DNA of 64,000 nucleotides. It comes from Clostridium scatologenes (GTDB taxonomy: Bacteria > Bacillota > Clostridia > Clostridiales > Clostridiaceae). The notes under the pieces were generated by a model, which saw only the letters and a program-made list of their open reading frames with translations, ran no database searches and was not told the origin of the DNA. A program made the position numbers and the translations under genes. This document shows, piece by piece, positions 46,237 through 54,071 of the stretch (positions within the stretch are counted from its first letter, which is position 1; each line of letters opens with the position of its first letter). Location of the stretch: NCBI RefSeq assembly GCF_000968375.1, contig NZ_CP009933.1:5456001-5520000 (forward strand), written 5' to 3'.

Positions 46237-47070
46237 ATGGAGTTTACAACAAAATACCCAGGGAGTTTTGGAGAAGTGCTTCAAGGTAGGGTACAGAATA
46301 GGGATGTTTTGCTGTCTTGTCCAGTTAATGTTTATACTAATGTTAAAATATCAGAAAGTACAAGCCCTAGTGATAAATTTAAATGGCAAAAAGCAGCTAA
46401 GTTTTTGGATAACATTTTAACTAAGTGGGATTATAAGAATTATGTAGATGATTTAGATATACAAATATGTTCTCATATACCTTATGGTAAGGGGATGGCA
46501 AGTAGTACTGCAGATTTATGTGGAGTGTATTCATGTTTATTAAAAATGTTTAAAAAAGAATTTAATGAACAGGAGCTTATAGAACAGTGTATAAAAATAG
46601 AACCTACAGATAGTATCATTTTTAATGAAGCTACTCTTTTTGACTATAAGAAAGGTCTTTATAAAGAAAAGATAGGTCCGTATTTTAAATATAATTTACT
46701 TGCTTTTGAAGGAGAAAATATAGTAGATACAGTTGAGTTTAATAGTAAAAAGTTGCCTGATTTAAGTAACGCAGATGATTTATTCGAAATTTTAAAAGAA
46801 GCTGTACAGGAAAAAAGCTTAGAAAAGCTGTCCTATGTATCTACAGAAAGTATTATTAGAAATCAAAAAAGACTTTATTATGATTGGATAAAAGATGTTA
46901 TAAGCATAAAGAATGAAACATGTGGTCTTGGAATAATTGGAGCTCACAGCGGAAATGTATTGGGTATAATATACGAAGATGATGACAAGTTTGATTATGC
47001 TGTAAAGTTTGCTAAAAAACTAAATGGCTATAAAATATATCCAGTGAAAACTTTAGATAAGATATTTTAA
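46237..47070 (+). CDS. GHMP kinase, probable L-threonine kinase (PduX-like)
   Basis: A 277-residue GHMP-superfamily kinase with YPGSFGEVLQG near the start and the phosphate loop PYGKGMASSTAD. PduX makes L-threonine-3-phosphate, the substrate of CobD, and its presence in this operon supports that role. ATG 46237 follows AAAGGGTG at the right distance; GTG 46228 overlaps that site. Confidence 0.88.
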   Translation: MEFTTKYPGSFGEVLQGRVQNRDVLLSCPVNVYTNVKISESTSPSDKFKWQKAAKFLDNILTKWDYKNYVDDLDIQICSHIPYGKGMASSTADLCGVYSCLLKMFKKEFNEQELIEQCIKIEPTDSIIFNEATLFDYKKGLYKEKIGPYFKYNLLAFEGENIVDTVEFNSKKLPDLSNADDLFEILKEAVQEKSLEKLSYVSTESIIRNQKRLYYDWIKDVISIKNETCGLGIIGAHSGNVLGIIYEDDDKFDYAVKFAKKLNGYKIYPVKTLDKIF

Positions 47071-47108
47071 AAAATATTTTTACTATATAAAGAAAGAGGG
47101 TATTTATT

Positions 47109-47624
47109 ATGGATAAGGGATACATTCAAATGTATACAGGTAATGGAAAAGGAAAAACTACTGCAGCTTTGGGATTATCGCTTAGAGCCGTTTGTGCTGG
47201 AAAGAAGGTATTTTTTGGACAGTTTACTAAGGGAATGAAATATAGTGAATTAAATGCAGTAAAATATCTACCTACTTTTAAATTAGAGCAGTTTGGAGGA
47301 AATCACTTTATATTCAATAAGCCAACTAAGGCGGATATAGCAGAAGCTAGGAAGGGGTTAGAAAGAGCCAAAGAAGTTTTAACTTCAGGTGAGTACGATG
47401 TAGTAGTCTTAGATGAGATAAATATTGCTATATTTTATGAACTTTTCACTGTAGAAGAAGTTATAGAAATGTTGGATAGTAGAAAAGAAAATGTAGAAGT
47501 AATACTTACAGGAAGGTATGCAAATGAAAAACTTATTGAAAAAGCAGATTTAGTAACAGAAATGAAAGAAATAAAGCATTACTATAATGAAGGAGTCCAA
47601 GCAAGAGTAGGCATAGAAAGTTAG
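47109..47624 (+). CDS. cobO: Cob(I)yrinic acid a,c-diamide adenosyltransferase
   Basis: A 171-residue CobA/CobO/BtuR-type ATP:corrinoid adenosyltransferase with P-loop GNGKGKTTAALG and DEINIAI. It adds the upper adenosyl ligand. Last gene of the operon, followed by a terminator. Named cobO here to avoid confusion with the methyltransferase cobA. Confidence 0.95.
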   Translation: MDKGYIQMYTGNGKGKTTAALGLSLRAVCAGKKVFFGQFTKGMKYSELNAVKYLPTFKLEQFGGNHFIFNKPTKADIAEARKGLERAKEVLTSGEYDVVVLDEINIAIFYELFTVEEVIEMLDSRKENVEVILTGRYANEKLIEKADLVTEMKEIKHYYNEGVQARVGIES

Positions 47625-47645
47625 TTATATATTTAAATGAAAAGT

Positions 47646-47675
47646 TGATGCTAATTAAAGCATCAATTTTTTTTG
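47646..47675 (+). terminator. Terminator of the cobalamin operon
   Basis: Stem TTGATGC / GCATCAA with loop TAATTAAA and a run of eight or more T. Confidence 0.93.
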
Positions 47676-47769
47676 GCAATAATTGTTTGAAAATTCTTTA
47701 ATTTGATATGTGAGTATTTATTAGAAATATAGGTATGAATAAAAGGAATAGCTAATTGGACTGGAAAAT

Positions 47770-47805
47770 TGGACTGATATATGGATTAATCCATACACCA
47801 GTCCA
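47770..47805 (+). promoter_or_regulatory. Hairpin upstream of the YitT gene
   Basis: TGGACTG and ATGGAT arms (47770-47790) pair with ATCCAT and CAGTCCA (to 47805). It lies 73 bp before the YitT-family start; function unknown, there is no T-run. Confidence 0.45.
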
Positions 47806-47878
47806 TTGACAGCTAACTTGCAGTATAATAAAATTTATATTGTAAGTAAAAGAGTTATAAATCATAGGAGGCATTAAG

Positions 47879-48727
47879 ATGTTAAAAAAAGAAAATTTAA
47901 TTAAAATTTTAATGATTATAGTGGGAAGTCTAATTTATTCTATAGGTGTTAACTTATTTATTGTGCCTCATAAGCTTTTAAGTGGAGGAGTAGCTGGTAT
48001 TGCTATAATATGCCAATATTTAACTAGAGTTCCTTCAGGATATTTTATAATTTTGATAAATATACCTATATTTTTAATAGGTGTTAAAAGTATAGACAAG
48101 TCTTTTGGATTTTTTAGTTTTATTGGAATGATTTCCATGTCTGTATGCTTAATACTAACTAGAAACATTCATATTATGTACTATCTACCAGATCCTTTAC
48201 TTTCTGCTTTGTGTGGAGGTATTATAACTGGAATAGGAATGGGAATAATATTTAAAAATAGAGCATCTCAAGGAGGTACAGATATAATAGCTGTAGTTGT
48301 AAAGAAAAAATATGGTGTTTCTATAGGAAGAATAGCTTTTTTGATAAATGTAGGAGTGGTTACTATAGGAATGATTATAGGAAGTTTTCAAATTGCAATC
48401 TATACTTTAATATCAATGTACTTAAATTCAGCAGTTCTTGATAAAATTATACAAGGTGTAGAGAGAGAAAAAGTTGTATTTATAGTAACTAGAAAAAGTG
48501 ATAAAGTTAAAGATGAAATTTTAAAGAAATTAAATAGAGGTGTAACTTATCTTTATGGCGAAGGGGCTTACACAGGTGATAAGAAAAATATTATATATTG
48601 TATACTAAGTCCAAAAGAAATAGAACAAGTTAAGGGTTTAATTGAAAATATAGATGATTCAGCAGTAATTTCTATTATGGATACTGCAGAAGTAAAAGGA
48701 AAGGGATTTAGACAAGCAGCATTTTAA
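47879..48727 (+). CDS. YitT-family membrane protein
   Basis: A 282-residue protein with five or six membrane helices (to about 190) and a C-terminal soluble DUF2179 domain (about 200-275, including GVTYLYGEGAYTG). Motifs GGVAGIAII and RASQGGTDIIA are typical. The biochemical role of the family is not established. TAGGAGGC site; monocistronic. Confidence 0.88.
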   Translation: MLKKENLIKILMIIVGSLIYSIGVNLFIVPHKLLSGGVAGIAIICQYLTRVPSGYFIILINIPIFLIGVKSIDKSFGFFSFIGMISMSVCLILTRNIHIMYYLPDPLLSALCGGIITGIGMGIIFKNRASQGGTDIIAVVVKKKYGVSIGRIAFLINVGVVTIGMIIGSFQIAIYTLISMYLNSAVLDKIIQGVEREKVVFIVTRKSDKVKDEILKKLNRGVTYLYGEGAYTGDKKNIIYCILSPKEIEQVKGLIENIDDSAVISIMDTAEVKGKGFRQAAF

Positions 48728-48739
48728 AAAGTAGAATTT

Positions 48740-48778
48740 AGAGTATAGTGGTTGAACTATACTCTATTTATTTTTCTA
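48740..48778 (+). terminator. Terminator after the YitT gene
   Basis: Stem AGAGTATAGT / ACTATACTCT followed by ATTTATTTTT; it may also serve the convergent zinc transporter genes. Confidence 0.85.
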
Positions 48779-48808
48779 GAAAATAAGTTGTTATTTATAA
48801 TTAAAAAG

Positions 48809-49618
48809 TTAAGCATAATTTAAGTTAGATTTTATTAACCTTTTTATAATTATTACTAAAAGCATTAAAGCTACTGAAGTAAGAGCTATAGTGCCTCCAG
48901 GAGCACTATCTATGTAATAGGACAATATTAAACCTACGATAACATCTATAAATCCAAATATTATAGAAAATATAAGGGTTAATTTAAATCCTTTATGAAG
49001 TTGAAGTGCTGCAGCAACAGGCATTGCTATCATGGATGATATTACAAGTATTCCCATTATTCTTATAGAAACAGAAACAGTAGCACCAACTAATAATGCA
49101 AAAATATAGTTTAAAAGCTTAACTTTTACACCTATAATCTTTGCACCATCTTCATCAAAGGTTATATAAAGTAACTGATTAAAGAATAAACATAATATTA
49201 TAACAGATATTATACTAAGTATAAAAACAGTAAAAAGTTCAGTAGTACTTACAGTTAATATACTGCCAAACAAGTAAGAATTTACATTTGCATTAGTTTT
49301 ACCCATACTTATTAAAGTGATAGCTATACCTATGCCTAAAGTCATAACAATTACTAGTATAACTTCAGCATATTTTTTATAATAATCTCTTAAGAATTCT
49401 ATTGCAACACCAAAAAATGATGTAAAAATAAAAGCTGATAGTATTGGATTATACCCAAATACTAATCCAACAGCCACTCCTGCTAGCGATGCATGAGATA
49501 AAGCATCACCCATCATGGAATATCTTTTTAAAACTAAAAAAACACCTATTGTTGGGCATAATATAGAAATAAATATAGATGCTATTAAGGCATTTTGCAT
49601 GAAACTATAATGTAGCAT
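48809..49618 (-). CDS. Metal ABC transporter permease (ZnuB/AdcB type)
   Basis: A 269-residue membrane protein of the ABC-3 family with about eight hydrophobic segments. Typical motifs are LKRYSMMGDALSHASLAGVAVG and DEDGAKIIGVKV. It imports zinc or manganese with the ATPase coded just upstream, whose end it overlaps by 14 bp. No binding lipoprotein gene is next to it. TGGAGG precedes the ATG. Confidence 0.9.
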   Translation of the reverse strand: MLHYSFMQNALIASIFISILCPTIGVFLVLKRYSMMGDALSHASLAGVAVGLVFGYNPILSAFIFTSFFGVAIEFLRDYYKKYAEVILVIVMTLGIGIAITLISMGKTNANVNSYLFGSILTVSTTELFTVFILSIISVIILCLFFNQLLYITFDEDGAKIIGVKVKLLNYIFALLVGATVSVSIRIMGILVISSMIAMPVAAALQLHKGFKLTLIFSIIFGFIDVIVGLILSYYIDSAPGGTIALTSVALMLLVIIIKRLIKSNLNYA

Positions 49619-50273
49619 TTGAAACCTCCAAATCGTGATACTTAAATTGGTTTATTGGATATAATCTAGCAAATCCATTTTCCATTTTACAAATATGTGT
49701 AGAATTATCTAGTGCAGCTTTAAGATTATGTTCTACTGATATAACGGTAATGTTAGAACGAAGGTTTAAGCTTTTTATAATTCTATAAATTTCATTTTGA
49801 CTTGCTATATCAACACCTGTAGAAGGTTCATCAAGTATTAACAATTCTGGATTACCAAGTAGTGATCTAGCAATAAATACTTTTTGTTGCTGTCCTCCAG
49901 ATAAATCTCCTATTAATTTATTTTTAAATTTTTTCATTCCTACAGAGTCAAGAACTTCATTTATAACTTTGGAATCTTTAATCTTTAATAATTTCATATG
50001 GCATTTAAGTATTTCATAAACTGTAATAGGAAATTGTGTATTAAGACCGTCAACCTTTTGAGGAACATACCCAATATTATTTGTTTTTAATGATATGGTT
50101 CCGTTTATTGGATCTAAAAGGTTAAGTATAAGCTTTATTAAAGTACTTTTTGCACTACCATTTTCACCTAAAATAGAAACATAACTTCCTTTTTTTATAT
50201 TTAAGTTTATATTATTAAGAATATATGGTTCGCTGCCGGTATAAGAAAAAGTTAAATTTTTGATTTCGACCAT
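49605..50273 (-). CDS. Metal ABC transporter ATPase (ZnuC/AdcC type)
   Basis: A 222-residue ATPase. Walker A reads GENGSAKST, with Ala before the Lys as in AdcC-type zinc ATPases, which favours zinc. The signature is LSGGQQQK and Walker B LLILDEP. It has a good GGAGG site and lies downstream of a 59-bp palindromic region that is probably its control site. Confidence 0.9.
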   Translation of the reverse strand: MVEIKNLTFSYTGSEPYILNNINLNIKKGSYVSILGENGSAKSTLIKLILNLLDPINGTISLKTNNIGYVPQKVDGLNTQFPITVYEILKCHMKLLKIKDSKVINEVLDSVGMKKFKNKLIGDLSGGQQQKVFIARSLLGNPELLILDEPSTGVDIASQNEIYRIIKSLNLRSNITVISVEHNLKAALDNSTHICKMENGFARLYPINQFKYHDLEVSNATL

Positions 50274-50321
50274 TAGAATCCTCCAATTTATTAATTATAT
50301 TTTTATTTAACTCAAATAAAG

Positions 50322-50380
50322 TTTGCATTCATTTATAGTTATAATTATTAATAAGAGTTATAACTATAAATAAATGCAAA
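50322..50380. promoter_or_regulatory. 59-bp dyad upstream of the zinc transporter operon
   Basis: Arms of 23 bp (TTTGCATTCATTTATAGTTA... and complement) match with one mismatch around a 13-nt spacer. It lies about 50 bp before the ATPase start. It could be the operator of a zinc-sensing repressor or an RNA leader hairpin; it does not match a site I can name with confidence. Confidence 0.55.
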
Positions 50381-50567
50381 TATTAAAAAGCAGTAAATTA
50401 GATATATTTTTATAAGTATTACTTACTATAAATATTATATACCTATATGCAAATTATTTGCAATAAGTATGTACAAAAATTTAGTATACAATGAAATTTT
50501 ATGCTAAAAAATAAACATTATTCATAAGTTAAAAATATAATTTGGATAATTTTATTCTTATTATAGG

Positions 50568-50621
50568 TTTACAAAAGTAAAATAAAGTAGTATTATATAT
50601 ATGATAATGAAAATCAATATC
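50568..50621 (+). promoter_or_regulatory. Promoter overlapped by a Fur box
   Basis: TTTACA (50568-50573), 17 bp, TATTAT (50591-50596). At 50603-50621 GATAATGAAAATCAATATC matches the Fur consensus GATAATGATAATCATTATC at 17 of 19 bases, covering the expected start point. This predicts iron repression of the two genes that follow. Confidence 0.75.
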
Positions 50622-50732
50622 AATTGATAAAAATTTAGAAATATAAAATAATAAATGTATGAGTTGAAAGTCAGTTTAGCAATATGATGTTACAAAAGAG
50701 ATTAAAAATATAATACGGAAAGGAGATTTTTT

Positions 50733-51050
50733 ATGAGTGTTTTAGTTATAGGTGGAGATAATATTTGTAATATCAAAGAAAAGTTAAAAAAGACGGGTTT
50801 TGATAAAATACATCATATAACAGGAAGAAAGAAAAGTGATAGGAAAATTAGAATCCCAGAAAAAACAGATTTGGTGTTGGTATTAGTAGATTATGTAGGC
50901 CATAGTTTAACATGTATTGCAAAAGAGGAATCTAAGAAATGTGATGTGAAAATTGTATTTTCCAAGAGGTCTTGGGTTCATATGGAAAACATCATACAAG
51001 ATTGTGCTAAGGAGATATCAAATGCTAAAAGAAGTTGCAGTTGGATTTAA
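50733..51050 (+). CDS. DUF2325-domain protein
   Basis: A 105-residue protein of the DUF2325 family: VLVIGGDN at the start, HHITGRKKSD, KTDLVLVLVDYVGH and FSKRSWVHME. The fold looks like a small Rossmann domain; the function is unknown. AAAGGAGAT site. Preceded by a Fur box and overlapping the HD-GYP gene by 29 bp. Confidence 0.85.
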   Translation: MSVLVIGGDNICNIKEKLKKTGFDKIHHITGRKKSDRKIRIPEKTDLVLVLVDYVGHSLTCIAKEESKKCDVKIVFSKRSWVHMENIIQDCAKEISNAKRSCSWI

Positions 51051-51642
51051 TGAAACAGAAATTTATCATGATATAATAGAAAGCTTAGTAACAGCTCTCG
51101 AGGCAAAAGATTATTATACAAGTGGACATTCAGAAAGAGTAGCATTTATGTCATATGAATTATCAAAAAAGCTTGGTATATTAGGAAACGAATTGGAGAA
51201 TATTCACATGGCAGCCCACCTTCACGATATAGGTAAAATAGGAGTACCTGACAATATATTGAATAAAACTGGAAAACTTTCAGAAGATGAATGGCAGCAT
51301 ATAAAAATGCATCCAAAAATAGGTTTTGATATTTTAAATAAATCAAATAAATTAAAGCATATTGCTAAAATTGTACTTCATCATCATGAAAAATGGAATG
51401 GAAGTGGTTATCCAAATGGACTAGCTAAATTAGATATACCATTAGGAGCTAGAATAATTACAGTATGTGATTCTATCGACGCAATGACTTCAGTAAGACC
51501 TTATAGAAAAGCTATGGATTTTGAAAAGTGTATGGAGGAAATAGTGATTAATAAAAATATTATGTATGATCCGACAATTGTTAATTTTATAGAAAACAAT
51601 TTAAAGTTTATGAAAAGTATATCTAATTTCCAACTTGTATAA
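51022..51642 (+). CDS. HD-GYP domain phosphohydrolase
   Basis: A 206-residue single-domain HD-GYP protein. It has the HD pair in AAHLHDIGKIGVP, then HPKIGFDIL and HHHEKWNGSGYP, where the GYP triad is visible. HD-GYP proteins usually degrade cyclic di-GMP. The ATG at 51022 follows AAGGAGAT; a longer frame from 50953 lies inside the DUF2325 gene and has no site. No receiver or sensor domain is attached. Confidence 0.9.
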   Translation: MLKEVAVGFNETEIYHDIIESLVTALEAKDYYTSGHSERVAFMSYELSKKLGILGNELENIHMAAHLHDIGKIGVPDNILNKTGKLSEDEWQHIKMHPKIGFDILNKSNKLKHIAKIVLHHHEKWNGSGYPNGLAKLDIPLGARIITVCDSIDAMTSVRPYRKAMDFEKCMEEIVINKNIMYDPTIVNFIENNLKFMKSISNFQLV

Positions 51643-51723
51643 TTACTAATGATTAAATTTATAAATTTAAATTTCTGATAAACCAGTAATAAAAAAAATT
51701 ACATAAAAAATGTAATTAACTGC

Positions 51724-51752
51724 TTGACTTAAATAGCAATGTATAATATACT
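51724..51752 (+). promoter_or_regulatory. Promoter of tRNA-Glu
   Basis: TTGACT (51724-51729), 17-bp spacer, TATACT (51747-51752); start expected about 12 bp before the tRNA. Confidence 0.7.
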
Positions 51753-51771
51753 ATTTAAGTAAGTTAAATAT

Positions 51772-51846
51772 GGCCTCTTGGTCAAGCGGTGAAGACGCCA
51801 CCCTCTCAAGGTGGAATCAGGGGTTCGATTCCCCTAGTGGCTACCA
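51772..51846 (+). tRNA. tRNA-Glu (anticodon CTC)
   Basis: 75 nt including the encoded CCA. The anticodon stem-loop is CCACC-CTCTCAA-GGTGG, so the anticodon is CTC, reading GAG. The T-arm is AGGGG-TTCGATT-CCCCT and the D-arm GTC...GAC. The acceptor stem has a G1-T72 wobble and a T5-T68 mismatch. A 69-codon open frame across it is fortuitous. Confidence 0.93.
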
Positions 51847-51853
51847 TAAGTAT

Positions 51854-51895
51854 AATAAGAGTGTTTTACAGAAATGTGAGACCTCTTATTTTTTT
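51854..51895 (+). terminator. Terminator after tRNA-Glu
   Basis: AATAAGAG pairs with CTCTTATT across a 21-nt loop, followed by a T-run. Confidence 0.65.
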
Positions 51896-51960
51896 AGTTT
51901 CCCACACTTTTCCCGCACTAGTTTTAGGGTTCTATAAACAAAGTCAGATCTATACTGATT

Positions 51961-52056
51961 TTAGCCAAATAAATTATTTAATTTTTCAACTGCCGTAATT
52001 TTTTCTTTAGGCATTACATGATTATATATGTTAGCAGTTATTGAAACAATATAGAT
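51961..52056 (-). pseudogene. C-terminal remnant of a tyrosine integrase
   Basis: Read on the minus strand the frame gives SITANIYNHVMPKEKITAV and ends ...NNLFG-stop. The segment ITANIYxHVMP with the catalytic tyrosine is the classic end of phage and ICE integrases. Only about 32 codons remain; upstream similarity is lost. It lies about 115 bp from the 3' end of tRNA-Glu, the usual place for an integrase of an element inserted in that tRNA. Confidence 0.75.
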
Positions 52057-52264
52057 TAGTAAAAATTTAAATATCGCATTATTCAGAATGAATTTCCGGC
52101 ATTTTTTTATATTTTAAATGTTACACAATTTATAGAAAATGTGAGTTTATGGATGTGAATATATAGAATATGGTAAAATAATAATAGAGCCTAAAAAATG
52201 AATAATTAATATTGCTACTGCAGTAGTTTAACCCATAATTTAAAAATGTTAAAGGAGGCAAATG
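52057..52264. other. Intergenic region before the repeat protein
   Basis: No gene found. It ends in AAAGGAGG, the ribosome site for the gene at 52265. A stretch near 52190-52230 weakly resembles the beginning of the duplicated element at 53331 but is too short to claim. Confidence 0.35.
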
Positions 52265-53020
52265 ATGAAGTGTAAAAAATTATTAATACCATTATTAATA
52301 CTTAGTTTTTTTGTCAGTTTTTCATATGCAAATGTCCAAGCTAAAGGGCATGGAGGTGGACATTCATCTTCACATTCATCCTCTAAATCTTCACATAGTT
52401 CAACATCTAAGAGTAGTAGTTCGGGAATTAAAAGTGGAAGCTTTTCAAATAGTAAAGCAACTACAAAATCAACAACTATACCTAAAAGTAGTACGCCTAC
52501 AAAGCCAACTACACCTAAGAGTACCACAGGAATTAAAAGTGGAAGCTTTTCAAATAGTGAAGCAACTAAAAAATCGACAGCTGCACCTAAAAATAATACA
52601 AATACAAAGTCAACTACACCTAAGAGTGCTGCAGGAATTAAAAGTGGAAGTTTTTCAACGACTAAAGCGCCGCCTGCATCAACTGAGAAATCCACATCAA
52701 CTTTAAAAAATACGGTGAATACTAAGTCAAAAGCTTTAGCAAGTATTCCATCAAGTTATAGTTGCCATTCTATCAGTAACAATTATTATTACAATACTAG
52801 CAATGGAGGAAGCAACTTTTGGAGCAATTATTTGTTATATAGAGCATTAACACCAGAACATAGAACATATGTGACAACCACTGGTTCAAATGCAGTTGCA
52901 CCAGCATATACGGGAGCTAGGTCTATAATGGCAGATGTAATAACATTGATATTTATTGTAGGAGCAATTGTATTAGTAGTTTATATAGTTAAGAAAAAAA
53001 ATGCTAAGAAAGGAATATGA
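52265..53020 (+). CDS. Secreted or membrane-anchored Ser/Thr-rich protein with three repeats
   Basis: 251 residues: a signal peptide (about 1-25, cleavage near VQA), a Gly/His/Ser-rich stretch, three tandem repeats of 35 residues each beginning GIKSGSFS (105-bp DNA units from 52424, 52529 and 52634), a Cys/Asn/Tyr-rich segment and one C-terminal membrane helix (about 220-243) with a Lys-rich tail. Probably a cell-surface protein; I do not recognise a family. The ATG at 52265 has better spacing from AGGAGG than the one at 52262. Confidence 0.75.
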   Translation: MKCKKLLIPLLILSFFVSFSYANVQAKGHGGGHSSSHSSSKSSHSSTSKSSSSGIKSGSFSNSKATTKSTTIPKSSTPTKPTTPKSTTGIKSGSFSNSEATKKSTAAPKNNTNTKSTTPKSAAGIKSGSFSTTKAPPASTEKSTSTLKNTVNTKSKALASIPSSYSCHSISNNYYYNTSNGGSNFWSNYLLYRALTPEHRTYVTTTGSNAVAPAYTGARSIMADVITLIFIVGAIVLVVYIVKKKNAKKGI

Positions 53021-53024
53021 AATA

Positions 53025-53279
53025 TGGATAGTCTAAATAAAGAAATAGAAAATAAAATACCTAAATTAGCTGAATATCTTAAAGAAGGAAACGAAGATAA
53101 AACAAATAGATAGAGCACTAAGTTCATTAAGTAATATTGAAAAGCAGGTTATACAATATAAGTGCATACAGGGAATGTATTATTATGAATTTACATATAA
53201 GGTTTTTAAAAGTGAAAGGCAGTGCGAAAGAATAAAAAGTATAGCTTTAAATAAAATTGCAATTGCACTAGGATTTTAG
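53025..53279 (+). pseudogene. Frameshifted phage-type transcription factor
   Basis: A 29-codon frame from ATG 53025 stops at TAG, but the sequence continues in another frame as ALSSLSNIEKQVIQYK...ERIKSIALNKIAIALGF to 53279. The second part looks like a sigma-70 region-4 or ArpU-type DNA-binding tail common in prophages. One indel near 53100-53110 would rejoin the frames. Confidence 0.55.
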
Positions 53280-53330
53280 AGTGACCCTTTTTTGTCCCTA
53301 AAATGGCACTCCATTATAAAATTAATGAGT

Positions 53331-53608
53331 TATAATGGTATTATGGAAAATTAAATAATGGTTGCTACAGCAGGGATTTAATGTGGCAACAACAAAAGCA
53401 CTTGGTTTCAGGTGCTTTATTCATAAAAAGTTTAAAGAATATACATTAATAAGAAATAGAATCTACACAAAATCGTAATAATTACCATATATAATAATAA
53501 GTGTCCTAAGGAGATAACCCTTAGAGGAAAAGTTAAAAGAATATAATAAGTCCCCCTTATTATATATTTATTTGGCAAGCACTAGTGAATACAACTAGTG
53601 CTTATTTT
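53331..53608 (+). ncRNA. Duplicated hairpin-rich element, copy 1 (candidate small RNA)
   Basis: Runs from TATAAT (53331-53336) to a hairpin AGCACTAGT / ACTAGTGCT followed by TATTTTCG. In between are hairpins AAAGCAC/GTGCTTT, CTAAGG/CCTTAG and TATAATAAG/CTTATTATA. It is close to 90% identical by eye to 60970-61257. No good open frame is shared: a 22-codon frame exists in both copies, but most differences in it change the residue. A promoter-to-terminator RNA unit is the simplest reading; it is not a class I recognise. Confidence 0.55.
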
Positions 53609-53700
53609 CGTTTGAAAATAGTTATCAACAATATATTGTGCATAATGTGAATAACTAATACTACATATTGTAAGGAAGTGAGAAACTGTTAAATATCTAT

Positions 53701-53856
53701 ATGAGCTATGAGTGCAGAACATGTAAAAAAGAATTTGTATTATTAACAAAAGATGTTAAAGAACAATTAGAACGAAATAGATATTTAGTATGCCCTTATT
53801 GTAGCAGTCATAGGGTTAGCAAAGAAAATATTTCACATAGCTTAAAAGGTGTATGA
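53701..53856 (+). CDS. Small zinc-ribbon protein
   Basis: 51 residues with two CxxC pairs (CRTC near the start, CPYC near residue 35), a minimal zinc ribbon typical of phage and mobile element regulators. The start is unsure: GGAAG at 53674 would fit a CTG at 53686 better than the ATG at 53701. A truncated relative begins at GTG 61334 after the second copy of the hairpin element, which supports both the gene and the upstream start. Confidence 0.6.
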   Translation: MSYECRTCKKEFVLLTKDVKEQLERNRYLVCPYCSSHRVSKENISHSLKGV

Positions 53857-53916
53857 GCCAAAGAATTTACAAAAAAGTTCATGGAGCTATAAGACAAGTT
53901 AAATAAAGGATAACAG

Positions 53917-54023
53917 GTGAATAAAATATTTATATATTACTCAAAAATTTAAATACTTTATATTTATTAAAAGAAGAAATAGAAAATAATGATTTAGGAA
54001 AAACATTATTGGAACATATATAA
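53917..54023 (+). pseudogene. Truncated paralogue of the gene at 62518
   Basis: About 90 bp from GTG 53917 are closely similar to 62518 onward (shared LNTLYLLKEEIENN-coding stretch), but one base is missing near the start, which breaks the frame, and the downstream part differs and stops at 54021-54023. Function unknown. Confidence 0.6.
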
Positions 54024-54050
54024 GCATCATAAAATAGTGCTTATTTTATC
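54019..54050 (+). terminator. Short hairpin before the recombinase
   Basis: ATAAGCA pairs with TGCTTAT, followed by TTTATC. Confidence 0.5.
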
Positions 54051-54071
54051 TGAAAAATGGAGTGATGTTAT

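Noticed and set aside
51789..51998. 69-codon open frame on the plus strand
   Set aside because: It begins inside tRNA-Glu and has no ribosome site; a common false gene over tRNAs.
52180..52235. Possible third copy of the duplicated hairpin element
   Set aside because: Only a short stretch (GCTACTGCAG region) resembles it; not distinguishable from chance by eye.
52249..52706. Long open frames in other frames across the Ser/Thr-rich gene
   Set aside because: Open because of the tandem repeat composition; the frame with signal peptide and ribosome site is the real one.
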